Source: Halioglobus sp.
GTDB taxonomy: Bacteria; Pseudomonadota; Gammaproteobacteria; Pseudomonadales; Halieaceae
Reading direction: 5' to 3'
Assembly (NCBI GenBank): GCA_002699145.1
Contig: PABK01000016.1
Span: 1-47,792, forward strand
DNA length: 47,792 nt
The notes under the pieces: model-generated
What the model saw: only the letters and a program-made list of their open reading frames with translations
What the model was told of the DNA's origin: nothing
Database searches by the model: none
Position numbers and translations under genes: made by a program
Shown: in pieces, positions 7,807 to 15,783 of the stretch
How positions within the stretch are numbered: the stretch's first letter is position 1
Layout: every line of letters begins with the position of its first letter

Positions 7807-8995
7807 CCATCCGCTGCGGCTGTGCATGCTGTGGCTGGCCTGCAGCGCCCTGCTCATCGCCCTGCTGTACCAGGGCGGCCGCGCCGTGTTGCGCGAGGCG
7901 CTGACCGAGGCGGTGCGTGCGCACCTGCTGCTGAGCCTCGACGAATCGCATTTCAGCAGCGCGCAGAACCGGGTCAACGACGGCGAGGCCCTGCAGCGCA
8001 TCGGCCTGCAGATCAACCGCGCCCTGCGCGGCGTGGTGCGGCCCGACCCCTGGTCCCTGTGCCGCGACTGCCGCGTGCAATTGCGCAGCATCGACGGGGT
8101 GGCGCTGGCGGCGGCGCAGGACGGTCCGGCGCCGCCCGGGCGCATCCGCTTCGAGCTGCCGCGCAACCAGCTGCAGCGCGAGGTGGAACTGGCGCTGGGC
8201 TGCTCTCTCAACGGCACGGCCGCGCTGCTGGTGGCGGCGCTGCTGGGTGTGCAGTTCCTGGTCATCGGGTGGCTGCTGCCGCCGCCGCTGTCGCGCCGCC
8301 ATCGCCGCTGGATCAACCGCCTGCTCGGCGAGGGCTACAGCGGCCAGCGCGCCTTCGAACTGGTCAGCGGCCTGGACGCGGCGCAGCTGCGGCTGAACAG
8401 CGCCCAGCGCCGCTGCCTGGAACTGTTGCACGAGCCGGATGCCGGCAACTTCGCAAGCGCCATGGCCGTGGCCGGCGATGCGCGCGTGGCCGCGCTGGCG
8501 CCCGGGGATATCGACTGGCTGGTGCTGGGCCTGGCGCGCGCGCCGGGGGACCTGGACGCGGCCCTGGGGCTGGCCGCCGTGCGCGGCCCGGAAGTGGTGC
8601 TGGACCTGCCGCGCGCCACCCTGGCGATCCGCGGCCTGCCGCTGGCGGTGGGCGCCACACCCTTCTTCTACTACGCCTGGTACGCCCTGGCGCGGCTGGA
8701 GGGCGACGGCTGGCTCGCCAACCCGGCGGCCAACCGGCCGGACCGCGCGGCGGGACAGGCGCTGGCGCAGCTGATGTCGCGCTACGGCGGGCACGGCCGC
8801 GCCATCAACGACCTGGAGGAGAACGGCCTGCGCGCGCGCACCCTGGACCAGAACCGCAGCAAGCTGAAGGACGACCTGGTCGCCGCCCTGGGCGAGGAAC
8901 TGGCCGCCCCCTACCTGTTCGAGTCCAGCCGCGAGGGCGGCCAGACGCGCTACCGACTGCGCGCCAGCGCGGCGCAAATCCGGCTGCTGCGCTGA
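7793..8995 (+). CDS. Two-TM membrane protein with periplasmic loop and cytoplasmic winged-helix-like tail (400 aa)
   Basis: GTG at 7793 gives the best start: it overlaps the binding-protein gene by 14 nt and has TGGAG upstream. Residues 8-27 form TM1, 28-141 a periplasmic domain with a CRDC motif (90-93), 143-162 TM2, and 163-400 a cytoplasmic part beginning with a basic stretch (SRRHRRW). This is sensor-kinase topology, but no kinase, GGDEF or receiver motif is visible. The final 120 residues (ATLAIRGLPLAV; later LDQNRSKLKDDLVAALGEEL, APYLFES, TRYRLR) look like a winged helix and recall, from memory only, the C-terminal part of NE0113/TIGR02584-type proteins. The role is unknown; a transmembrane signalling partner of the binding protein is my inference. 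Confidence 0.7.
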   Translation: MRSPSHPLRLCMLWLACSALLIALLYQGGRAVLREALTEAVRAHLLLSLDESHFSSAQNRVNDGEALQRIGLQINRALRGVVRPDPWSLCRDCRVQLRSIDGVALAAAQDGPAPPGRIRFELPRNQLQREVELALGCSLNGTAALLVAALLGVQFLVIGWLLPPPLSRRHRRWINRLLGEGYSGQRAFELVSGLDAAQLRLNSAQRRCLELLHEPDAGNFASAMAVAGDARVAALAPGDIDWLVLGLARAPGDLDAALGLAAVRGPEVVLDLPRATLAIRGLPLAVGATPFFYYAWYALARLEGDGWLANPAANRPDRAAGQALAQLMSRYGGHGRAINDLEENGLRARTLDQNRSKLKDDLVAALGEELAAPYLFESSREGGQTRYRLRASAAQIRLLR

Positions 8996-9215
8996 ACGCG
9001 GCGCGGACTGGCGAGCCCTGGGGGCGCGTTGCAAGTTGTTGATTTTTAAGGCATCAGGGTTTTTTAGACATCTATTTTCACCATCTGCGGCCGATCCTGG
9101 CCTAGTCTGTTGGGTAGGGCGCCGCCCGCCGCACTGCGCTGGTGCGCGCGCCATACAACCGATGCATGACAACAAGCTGTGGCGGACACCGGTCCGACCC
9201 GGAGGTGGAATCGAG

Positions 9216-10583
9216 ATGAATGATACGAACAAACTGACCCACGGCGGCTTCCGCATGGCCGCCCTGTGCGTCGTCCTGTCGCTGTTTCTCAGCGGCTGTT
9301 ACTGGACGGCGGCCAAGCGTTACACGGACCGCACCGGCACGGTGCCCTGGTGGTGCCAGGGCACGCCGGACCTGTCCATCGCGGACTGCCTGAGCTTCTC
9401 GGCCAATCTCGACCTGGCCATCGAGGCGGCGCGGCAGTACCCAACCCGCACGGATGCCGAGGGCACCCTGCCACCGGCGCCCTATCCCCCGGCCGTGGCT
9501 ATCACCCACTACCTGTTGAACCCGGTCAGCGGCAGCTTCGACGCGGCAGCACCGAACGTGGTGGGTTATGACGCCAACGACCAGCTCGCGGTCATAGGCT
9601 GGCTGGTAGAGAGCGACGGCGTGGCGCCGGAAGGCTTCCCGGGCAGCCGCGATGTCTGGTCCAGCCAGGGCGGCTCGCCGGAACAGTGGCTGCTCTACGC
9701 CTGGGCCATTCGCCCCTACGAGAACCACCCCGACATCTTCGCCGCAACCCAGCCCTGCCTGGACCTGGGCGGACCGGGAATCCTCACCGCCACCACCGAC
9801 GCCTGCTACCAGGCGGCGCACACGGTGCCCCTGGATATCATGGTCACCAACGATGACGGCTACGACGCCCCGGGCATCGACGCCCTGGTGGAAGCCCTCA
9901 CCGACGACCCGAACGATCCCGTCGACAGCTTTGTCGCCGGCATCGAGGTGACCGTGGTCGCACCCCTGACCCAGCAGTCCGGCCAGGGCGACAACACCAC
10001 CCCGGGCGGCGCGCCGGCGGCCTCCGAGGGCCTGACCACCGCCAGCGGTTACCCGGTACTGGCGGCGGTGCACGGCACCCCGGCGGATTCGGTGATCTGG
10101 GCGCTGCAGGATCTCAGCCTGTCCCCGGACCTGGTCATCAGCGGTATCAACAGCGGGCAGAACCTGGCTACGCTGGGCAGCAACGCCTCCGGCACCATCG
10201 GCGCGGCGCGCACCGCCATGCGGCGCGGCCGCTTCGAGTCCTTCGCCACCAGCGCCCAGCTCGGCATTCCCGACTGGCCGGCGGCGACGGCGGCGACCCT
10301 GGAGTTCCTGGAGCTGTGGCGCCTGGGCCGCGTGGGCCTGCCCTTCATGGAGGTGCCGAACATCAACATCCCCTCCTGCAACGGCGGCGGCGCGGGCAAC
10401 CGTGGTTTCCTCGAAACCGTGGCGGGCACGGATCTCAGCTCCGGCGGTTACGGCGACCCGACCAACTGCGACCCCGGCACGGCCAAGCCCGCCGGCAGCA
10501 TCGTCGACGACCTGGACGCGTGGCTGAACGGCTTCGTCGGCATCGCCGACATGGGCATCACGCAGCCGCCCAACTACCCCTGA
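9216..10583 (+). CDS. Lipoprotein with SurE-like 5'/3'-nucleotidase domain (455 aa)
   Basis: The N-terminus is a lipoprotein signal with lipobox LSGC (Cys28). After about 180 residues of unassigned sequence, a SurE-type survival-protein domain runs from about residue 205 to 440. It keeps the metal-binding features of SurE: TNDDGYDAPG (Asp213, Asp214), APLTQQSG with the Ser, and SGINSGQN with the Asn. Classical SurE is a cytoplasmic phosphatase of about 250 residues acting on nucleoside monophosphates. This protein is nearly twice as long and exported, so it probably hydrolyses phosphate esters at the envelope. ATG 9216 has a very strong site GGAGGTGGA at 9201-9209. A strong terminator follows at 10627. 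Confidence 0.88.
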   Translation: MNDTNKLTHGGFRMAALCVVLSLFLSGCYWTAAKRYTDRTGTVPWWCQGTPDLSIADCLSFSANLDLAIEAARQYPTRTDAEGTLPPAPYPPAVAITHYLLNPVSGSFDAAAPNVVGYDANDQLAVIGWLVESDGVAPEGFPGSRDVWSSQGGSPEQWLLYAWAIRPYENHPDIFAATQPCLDLGGPGILTATTDACYQAAHTVPLDIMVTNDDGYDAPGIDALVEALTDDPNDPVDSFVAGIEVTVVAPLTQQSGQGDNTTPGGAPAASEGLTTASGYPVLAAVHGTPADSVIWALQDLSLSPDLVISGINSGQNLATLGSNASGTIGAARTAMRRGRFESFATSAQLGIPDWPAATAATLEFLELWRLGRVGLPFMEVPNINIPSCNGGGAGNRGFLETVAGTDLSSGGYGDPTNCDPGTAKPAGSIVDDLDAWLNGFVGIADMGITQPPNYP

Positions 10584-10626
10584 GCCCGCCCTGCGCCGCC
10601 CCAGGCGGCGCACTGCCAGTTCCAGC

Positions 10627-10650
10627 GCCCCGCCTCGCGGGGCGTTTTTC
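10627..10650 (+). terminator. Strong intrinsic terminator
   Basis: A perfect 8-bp stem (cgccccgc 10627-10634, gcggggcg 10638-10645) closes a 3-nt loop and is followed by five T residues (TTTTTCTTT). It lies 44 nt after the SurE-like lipoprotein gene on the same strand and separates it from the DUF1330 gene. Confidence 0.9.
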
Positions 10651-10747
10651 TTTCACGCGCTGCGTACAGGGCGCTGGACACGCCCGTGTCCCTGCCCTAT
10701 TGTGGCCGGCCTTGTGTCAATACTTGCCACCGCTCGAGGAACCGCGC

Positions 10748-11062
10748 ATGTCCGATGTCCCCGTGTACATGGTCGTCAACCTGGCCATCACCGATCCGCA
10801 GCCCTACCGCACCTACGAGAAAGGCTTTTTCGGCCTGCTGAAAAAATACGGCGGCGAGTTCATTACCTACGACGACAACCCGCTGACCCTGGAGGGGGAC
10901 GCGCCGCGCGCAGGCCGCATGATCATCTTCAAATTCCCTTCCGAGCAGGCGGCACAGGACTGGTACGCCGATGCGGACTACCAGGCGCTGTCCGAGCATC
11001 GCCGCGCCGGCACCAAACTGGACTTCCTCTGCCTGGTGCACGGCCAGCCGCCGCGCGGCTGA
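10748..11062 (+). CDS. DUF1330 family protein (104 aa)
   Basis: This is a short protein of the DUF1330 group, a dimeric ferredoxin-like alpha+beta barrel fold. Characteristic features are the opening YMVVNLAITDPQPYRTYE, the central GGEFITYDD, an Arg-Met-containing strand (GRMIIFKFPSEQAAQDWY) and YQALSEHR. The function of the family is not established; some relatives resemble small monooxygenases. The gene lies downstream of a strong terminator, so it should have its own promoter, and it ends 4 nt before the convergent epmB-like gene. Confidence 0.85.
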   Translation: MSDVPVYMVVNLAITDPQPYRTYEKGFFGLLKKYGGEFITYDDNPLTLEGDAPRAGRMIIFKFPSEQAAQDWYADADYQALSEHRRAGTKLDFLCLVHGQPPRG

Positions 11063-11066
11063 ACCG

Positions 11067-12077
11067 CTAGCCGAGCACCACCTTGGCGTCGGCGCCGGGC
11101 TCCTCGCGCACCAGCGCCGGCACCAGGTAGCCGGGCAGGCGCGCGCGCACCGCGCTCTGCAGGGCCAGCGCCGTCTCGCGCGGCACGTCGAAGTGCGCCG
11201 CGCCACGCACCGGGTCCAGCAGGTGCAGGTAGTAGGGCGTGATGCCGCTGTCGAACAGGCATTCGTTCAGCGCCACCTGGGCGTCGACGCTGTCGTTGAC
11301 GCCGGCCAGCAGCACCGCCTGGTTGAGTACCTCGACGCCGGCCGCGCGCAGCGCCGTCACCGCCGCGCGTACCGTGTCGTCGATCTCGTTGGCGTGGTTG
11401 CTGTGCAGCACCATCACCGTGCGCAACCGCGGCGCCTGGATGGCCTCCAGTAACCCCGCGGTGACGCGGTCGGGAATCACCACCGGCAGGCGGGTGTGCA
11501 CGCGCAGGCGGCGCACGTGGGGAATCGCGGCGATCTCCGCCACCAGCGCCGCCAGTTGCGCGTCCGTGGCGACCAGCGGGTCGCCGCCGCTGAGTATCAC
11601 CTCGGCGATGCTGTCGTCCGCGCGCACCGCCGCCAGCGCGTCGCGCCACTGCGCGCGGCCGACCTGGTTGTCGGCGTAGGGAAAGTGGCGGCGGAAACAG
11701 TAGCGGCAGTGCACCGCGCAGCCGCCGCTGACGATCAGCAGCACGCGGCCGCGGTACTTGTGGATCAGGCCGGGGCGCGGGTTGGCCGCGCCGGTCTCAC
11801 CCACCGGGTCGTCGACGTAGCCCGCTTGCGGCAGGGTTTCCTGTGCGCTGGCCAGGACCTGGCGCAGCAGCGGGTCCGCCGGGTCGCCGCGGCGCATGCG
11901 GCGGATGAAGCTGTGTGGCGCCTTCAGTGCGAATTGCCGCGCCGCGTCCGCGCCGCAGTCCACGTCCTGGCGCCGCAGGCCCAGCGCGCGCAGCAGTTCG
12001 TCGGGGTCGGTCACCGCGTCGCGTAATTGCTCGCGCCAGCTGTGCGTGGAGGCGAGGGAAGGCAGTGGGTCGGGCAT
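11067..12077 (-). CDS. epmB: EF-P (R)-beta-lysylation protein EpmB, radical SAM (336 aa)
   Basis: This is a radical SAM lysine-2,3-aminomutase homologue of EpmB length. EpmB converts L-alpha-lysine to (R)-beta-lysine, which EpmA attaches to a conserved lysine of elongation factor P to help translation of polyproline stretches. The radical SAM cluster motif is CAVHCRYC (Cys120, 124, 127), preceded by LIHKYRGRVLLIVSGG and followed by FRRHFPY and the SAM-binding LSGGDPL. It is PLP-dependent, with the conserved C-terminal region YYLHLLDPV. The N-terminal part (SWREQLRDAVTDPDELL) is typical of EpmB rather than KamA. The genes for EF-P and EpmA are not in the window. Confidence 0.93.
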   Translation of the reverse strand: MPDPLPSLASTHSWREQLRDAVTDPDELLRALGLRRQDVDCGADAARQFALKAPHSFIRRMRRGDPADPLLRQVLASAQETLPQAGYVDDPVGETGAANPRPGLIHKYRGRVLLIVSGGCAVHCRYCFRRHFPYADNQVGRAQWRDALAAVRADDSIAEVILSGGDPLVATDAQLAALVAEIAAIPHVRRLRVHTRLPVVIPDRVTAGLLEAIQAPRLRTVMVLHSNHANEIDDTVRAAVTALRAAGVEVLNQAVLLAGVNDSVDAQVALNECLFDSGITPYYLHLLDPVRGAAHFDVPRETALALQSAVRARLPGYLVPALVREEPGADAKVVLG

Positions 12078-12208
12078 GGACGGGTGTGGTCTTCGTTGGG
12101 TGCGGGGCTATTCTAGCAGGCAATGCGCGCCCGCGCGGGCCGGCCAAAAGCGCTTGTGCAGCGCTCGGCTGTACTGCGATACTGAGCCGATTGTGCGGCG
12201 GGGCCCAG

Positions 12209-13558
12209 ATGGCGACGGACACGGACTCAATCCAGGACTGGCTGAAACAGCACCGGATCTCCGAGGTGGAATGCCTGGTGCCGGACATGGCGGGCAACGC
12301 CAGGGGCAAGTTCATCCCCGCGCACCAGTTCCTCAGTCGCGGCGAACCGCGCCTGCCCGAGAGTATCCTCATCCAGACCGTCACCGGCGAGTACTGCGAC
12401 GAGCACTGGGACTTCGTCGAACCCACCGACACCGACATGATCCTGCGCCCGGACCGTTCGACCCTGCGCCTGGTGCCCTGGGCGCGCGAGCCCACCGCGC
12501 AGATTATCCACGACTGCTACACCCAGGGCGGCGAGCTGCACCCGCTGTCCACGCGCAACGTGTTGCGCAAGGTGCTGGCGCTGTACGCGCGGGACGGTCT
12601 GCTGCCGGTGGTCGCGCCGGAGGTGGAGTTCTACCTGGTGAGCAGGAACCTGGACCCGGACCTGGAGCTGTCGCCGCCGCAGGGGCGCTCCGGGCGCTCC
12701 GAGTCCTCGCGCCAGTCCTACAGTATCGACGCCGTGGCCGAGTTCGAGGACTTCGTCGAGGACATGTACGACTTCGCCGAGGCGCAGGAACTGCAGGTCG
12801 ATACGCTGATCCACGAAAACGGCGTCGCGCAGATGGAAATCAACTTCGAGCACGGCGACCCGCTGAGCCTGGCCGACCAGGTCTTCGTGTTCAAGCGCAC
12901 CGTGCGCGAGACGGCGCACAAGCACGGCATGTACGCCACGTTCATGGCCAAGCCCATGCAGCGCGAGGTGGGCAGCGCCCTGCACATTCACCAGAGCGTG
13001 CGCTCCCTGGACAGTGGCGAGAATATTTTTAGCGACGGCCGCGGCGGCCACGCGCCCGCGCTGCTGCACTATATTGGCGGGTTGCAGCGCTACACGCCGG
13101 AACTGATCAGCCTGTACGCGCCGAATGTCAATTCCTACCGCCGCCTGGCCCCGGAGATCGCCGCGCCGATCAATCTCAACTGGGGGCTGGACAACCGCAC
13201 CACGGCGTTTCGCGTGCCGCGCTCGCAGGACGACGCCACGCGCGTGGAGAACCGCTTTCCCGGCGCCGACGCCAACCCCTACCTCGCCTTCGCCGCGACC
13301 CTGGCCAGCGGTTATCTCGGTATGCAGCGCCAACTGAACCCCGGCGAACCGCATCGCGGCACCGCCAACGAGGACGACGTGGAGGTGGCGCGCACGCTGG
13401 AGGAGGGCCTGCGCCAGTTGCAGGACTCGCCGGAGGTCTGCGAAATATTCGGCGAACTGTTCCTGCGCGCCTACGCGGCGGTCAAGCGCGACGAGTTCGA
13501 GGAATTCAACCAGGTGATCAGCTCCTGGGAGCGCGAGCACCTCTTGCTGCAGGTCTGA
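12209..13558 (+). CDS. puuA: Glutamine synthetase family, probable gamma-glutamylpolyamine synthetase (449 aa)
   Basis: This is a glutamine-synthetase-fold ligase. The beta-grasp N-domain (VECLVPDMAGNARGKFIP) is followed by the catalytic domain with VAPEVEFYL, the ATP/metal motif NGVAQMEINFEHGDP, FMAKPM, SALHIHQS, NSYRRLAPE and FRVPRS. The sequence is closer to PuuA/SpuI enzymes, which join glutamate to putrescine or other polyamines, than to GlnA: it has the KFIPA motif and lacks an adenylylation-type C-terminal tyrosine loop. ATG 12209 gives a normal N-terminus. The next gene starts one base after its stop, so the two are cotranscribed. No other puu genes are nearby, so the substrate is inferred. 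Confidence 0.85.
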   Translation: MATDTDSIQDWLKQHRISEVECLVPDMAGNARGKFIPAHQFLSRGEPRLPESILIQTVTGEYCDEHWDFVEPTDTDMILRPDRSTLRLVPWAREPTAQIIHDCYTQGGELHPLSTRNVLRKVLALYARDGLLPVVAPEVEFYLVSRNLDPDLELSPPQGRSGRSESSRQSYSIDAVAEFEDFVEDMYDFAEAQELQVDTLIHENGVAQMEINFEHGDPLSLADQVFVFKRTVRETAHKHGMYATFMAKPMQREVGSALHIHQSVRSLDSGENIFSDGRGGHAPALLHYIGGLQRYTPELISLYAPNVNSYRRLAPEIAAPINLNWGLDNRTTAFRVPRSQDDATRVENRFPGADANPYLAFAATLASGYLGMQRQLNPGEPHRGTANEDDVEVARTLEEGLRQLQDSPEVCEIFGELFLRAYAAVKRDEFEEFNQVISSWEREHLLLQV

Positions 13559-13559
13559 C

Positions 13560-15527
13560 ATGACGTCCGCGCAACATTCCTTCCTGGGCAGCCAGGCGCG
13601 CTATCGCCTGTTCGCCGCGGTGAAGTACCTGGTGTACCTGCTGCTGTGCTTCAATGTCTACCTGTTCCTGGACGAGGAGCTGCTCGCCTTGCAGCACACC
13701 TTCGTCGACGGCTTTTCCGCCGGCCAGGTCATCCAGGTGTTTTCCGCCACCATCGACACCGCCGCCTGGGTCATTTTGCTGCTGCTGTTCGAGCTGGAAA
13801 CCTGGGTGCTGGACGACCGCCGCATCGTCGGCGGGGTCAAGCGTGCCCTGCACGGCATCCGCGGTATTTGTTATATCGCCATCGTCTACGCCTTTACCGG
13901 CTACTACGCGGAGTTGCACACCCTGTACCAGGCGACGCCCCTGGCGGTCGCCGACGCCTGCGCGCTATTGCCGGGCGATTACTCCCTGCTGCTGGACCTG
14001 GACGAGTACGCGCCGCTGGACGCGCTCAACTGCGCGGCGGTCGGCCCTGGGCTGCAACAGGTTGACGGCTTCGCCATCGTCGCCGATGCGGACACCCTGC
14101 AGGCGGCGCGCTGGCTGGCGTGGACTGACGTGATCAACTCCGGCGCGTGGATTCTGGTCTGTGTGTTGCTGGAAGTCGAGGTCCGTCTGCAGTTGCGCGG
14201 CGACCTGTCGCCGGCGGTGATGGCCACGAACAGAATGCTCAAGGTCGCGCTCTACGCTACGCTGTTCGTCGCCGCGGGCTACTGGGGCCTGGAGGGGGAC
14301 TTCCTCGATTTCTGGGACGCGGCGCTGTGGCTGTTCGCCTTTATTTTTATTGAACTGAACGTATTCGAATGGCAGTTCGAAACGCGCACCACGGCCGCGG
14401 CCACGGCCAGAGCCCCTATCAGAGCGAAGACCGAAGGAGACAACATGTTTAGCAACGACGACCTGTGCAGCCTGCGCTGGGACGCCCGGCGCGCTGTGGC
14501 CGAGGTCATAGACCAGACCCTGTTGCCGCACACCCTGGAATGGGTGGCGCTGGATTCACTGTCGGCCTATTGCCACGCGATCAGCGCCATGCAGGTGCGC
14601 GGCGCGCCGCTGATCGGCGTAACCGCGGCCTTCGGCCTGGCCCATGCGCTGGCGCAGGACGATTCAGACGCCAACCTCGCGCAGGCCAGCGCGACGCTGC
14701 TGGCCACGCGGCCGACGGCGGTCAACCTGCGCTGGGCGCTGCAGCAGGTGACGCGCAGCGTGACCGACGTGCCCCCGGGCGAGCGCGCGGCGGCGGCGCT
14801 GCGGCGCGCGCAGCAGTTGCGCGAAGAGGATATTCGCAGCTGTGAGCAGATCGGCCGCCACGGGCTGGCCGAACTGCAGCGTCACGCCCGCGACGGCCGG
14901 CTCAATGTCATGACCCATTGCAACGCCGGCTGGCTCGCCGCGGTGCAGTGGGGCACGGCGCTGGCGCCCGTGTACAAGGCCCATGCAAGCGGCCTGGAGG
15001 TGCATGTCTGGGTGTCGGAGACGCGGCCGCGCAACCAGGGCATGAACCTCACCGCCTGGGAGCTGCAGCGCGCCGGCGTACCGTGCACGCTGGTTGCCGA
15101 CAACAGCTGCGGACAGCTGATGCGCCAGGGGCAGGTCGATTGTGTGATTGTCGGTTCGGACCGCACCGCCGCCAACGGCGACGTGTGTAACAAGGTCGGC
15201 ACCTACCTGAAGGCGCTGGCGGCCAGGGACAGCGGATTGCCGTTTTATGTCGCGCTGCCCGAGTCGACCATCGACTGGTCCTGCGCCGGCGGCGATGACA
15301 TACCCATCGAGGAGCGCGCTGCGTCCGAGGTGCTGGCCATCGCGGGGCGCGACGGCGAGGGCAGGGTGCGCGAGGTCAACCTGGCGGCCGCGGGGAGCGC
15401 GGCGCACAATCCGGCCTTCGACGTGACGCCGGCGCACCTGGTCACGGCCTTGATTACCGAGTACGGGAGCTTCCCGGCCAGCGGGGAGGGGCTGCGCCCG
15501 CTGCGTGAACAACTGCGGCGGGATTGA
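13560..15527 (+). CDS. Membrane protein joined in frame to MtnA (655 aa open frame)
   Basis: One uninterrupted frame encodes two unrelated parts. Residues 1-275 form a membrane protein that I do not recognise, with about six TM helices (near 21-38, 66-84, 101-118, 190-211, 226-244, 250-272). Three of them end in similar acidic motifs (FELETW, LEVEVRL, IELNVFEW), hinting at an internal repeat. A non-hydrophobic linker (276-295) leads into a complete S-methyl-5-thioribose-1-phosphate isomerase domain starting at Met296. A strong ribosome binding site sits at that Met, so the cell may make the fusion, free MtnA, or both. No stop codon separates the parts. The frame begins 1 nt after the PuuA-like gene. 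Confidence 0.75.
   Translation: MTSAQHSFLGSQARYRLFAAVKYLVYLLLCFNVYLFLDEELLALQHTFVDGFSAGQVIQVFSATIDTAAWVILLLLFELETWVLDDRRIVGGVKRALHGIRGICYIAIVYAFTGYYAELHTLYQATPLAVADACALLPGDYSLLLDLDEYAPLDALNCAAVGPGLQQVDGFAIVADADTLQAARWLAWTDVINSGAWILVCVLLEVEVRLQLRGDLSPAVMATNRMLKVALYATLFVAAGYWGLEGDFLDFWDAALWLFAFIFIELNVFEWQFETRTTAAATARAPIRAKTEGDNMFSNDDLCSLRWDARRAVAEVIDQTLLPHTLEWVALDSLSAYCHAISAMQVRGAPLIGVTAAFGLAHALAQDDSDANLAQASATLLATRPTAVNLRWALQQVTRSVTDVPPGERAAAALRRAQQLREEDIRSCEQIGRHGLAELQRHARDGRLNVMTHCNAGWLAAVQWGTALAPVYKAHASGLEVHVWVSETRPRNQGMNLTAWELQRAGVPCTLVADNSCGQLMRQGQVDCVIVGSDRTAANGDVCNKVGTYLKALAARDSGLPFYVALPESTIDWSCAGGDDIPIEERAASEVLAIAGRDGEGRVREVNLAAAGSAAHNPAFDVTPAHLVTALITEYGSFPASGEGLRPLREQLRRD
14433..14447 (+). 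promoter_or_regulatory. Internal ribosome binding site and start for MtnA
   Basis: The sequence gaaggagacaacatg at 14433-14447 is a near-ideal Shine-Dalgarno (AAGGAG) with a 6-nt spacer before ATG 14445. It lies inside the long open frame exactly where the MtnA-like domain begins. A site this good at a domain boundary supports independent initiation of the isomerase. Confidence 0.8.
14445..15527 (+). CDS. mtnA: S-methyl-5-thioribose-1-phosphate isomerase (360 aa, internal start)
   Basis: MtnA isomerises 5-methylthioribose-1-phosphate to the ribulose form in methionine salvage. The segment has the whole family length (about 360 residues) and its hallmarks: MQVRGAPLIGVTAAFGLA, the catalytic Cys in NVMTHCNAGW, VWVSETRPRNQG, the catalytic Asp in VGSDRTAANGDVCNKVGTY, and AAHNPAFDVTPAHLVTALIT near the end. 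It shares its frame with the upstream membrane segment. The other methionine salvage genes (mtnB, C, D, mtnP) are not in the window. The stop lies 15 nt before the convergent zinc-ribbon gene. Confidence 0.88.
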   Translation: MFSNDDLCSLRWDARRAVAEVIDQTLLPHTLEWVALDSLSAYCHAISAMQVRGAPLIGVTAAFGLAHALAQDDSDANLAQASATLLATRPTAVNLRWALQQVTRSVTDVPPGERAAAALRRAQQLREEDIRSCEQIGRHGLAELQRHARDGRLNVMTHCNAGWLAAVQWGTALAPVYKAHASGLEVHVWVSETRPRNQGMNLTAWELQRAGVPCTLVADNSCGQLMRQGQVDCVIVGSDRTAANGDVCNKVGTYLKALAARDSGLPFYVALPESTIDWSCAGGDDIPIEERAASEVLAIAGRDGEGRVREVNLAAAGSAAHNPAFDVTPAHLVTALITEYGSFPASGEGLRPLREQLRRD

Positions 15528-15542
15528 CAGCCCGACGCGGCG

Positions 15543-15749
15543 CTAGAGCTGTTCTTCCAGGCCGATGTGTTCGATGCGCGGGTAGGCGCGCCACTGGAAG
15601 GTCTGTTCGTGATCGCAGATCGGGCAGCGGTGCAGGATATCGCCGCTTTGCGGGTCCATGTCGCCGGCGCGGTTCATCAGGCCCTGCCCGCAGGCGTCGC
15701 AGGTGTAGGTAATCTCGATGGGACGGACTTCTCGTTTGGATTCTGGCAT
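15543..15749 (-). CDS. Small zinc-ribbon protein (68 aa)
   Basis: This is a 68-residue protein with two Cys pairs, CDAC and CPIC, separated by about 25 residues, which form a rubredoxin-like or zinc-ribbon knuckle. The surrounding text is IEITYTCDACGQGLM and ILHRCPICDHEQTF. It starts at ATG 15749 with GGGAGA upstream, 34 nt after the radical SAM gene on the same strand, so the two are very likely cotranscribed. Its role is unknown. It might bind a metal or serve as a redox or carrier partner for the radical SAM enzyme, but that is inference. Confidence 0.8.
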   Translation of the reverse strand: MPESKREVRPIEITYTCDACGQGLMNRAGDMDPQSGDILHRCPICDHEQTFQWRAYPRIEHIGLEEQL

Positions 15750-15783
15750 GGCTGCTGACTCTCCCTCTCCGTCGGTACGTTCC

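Noticed and set aside
6375-7904. Very long open frame overlapping the CBS and binding-protein genes
   Set aside because: It is a shadow frame of GC-rich coding DNA: Arg/Ala/Gly-rich, with no domain, and it conflicts with two well-supported genes.
7580-9256. Long minus-strand open frame opposite the binding-protein pair
   Set aside because: Its composition (Gln/Arg/Ala/His-rich) is typical of antisense frames in high-GC genes; no motif or ribosome binding site.
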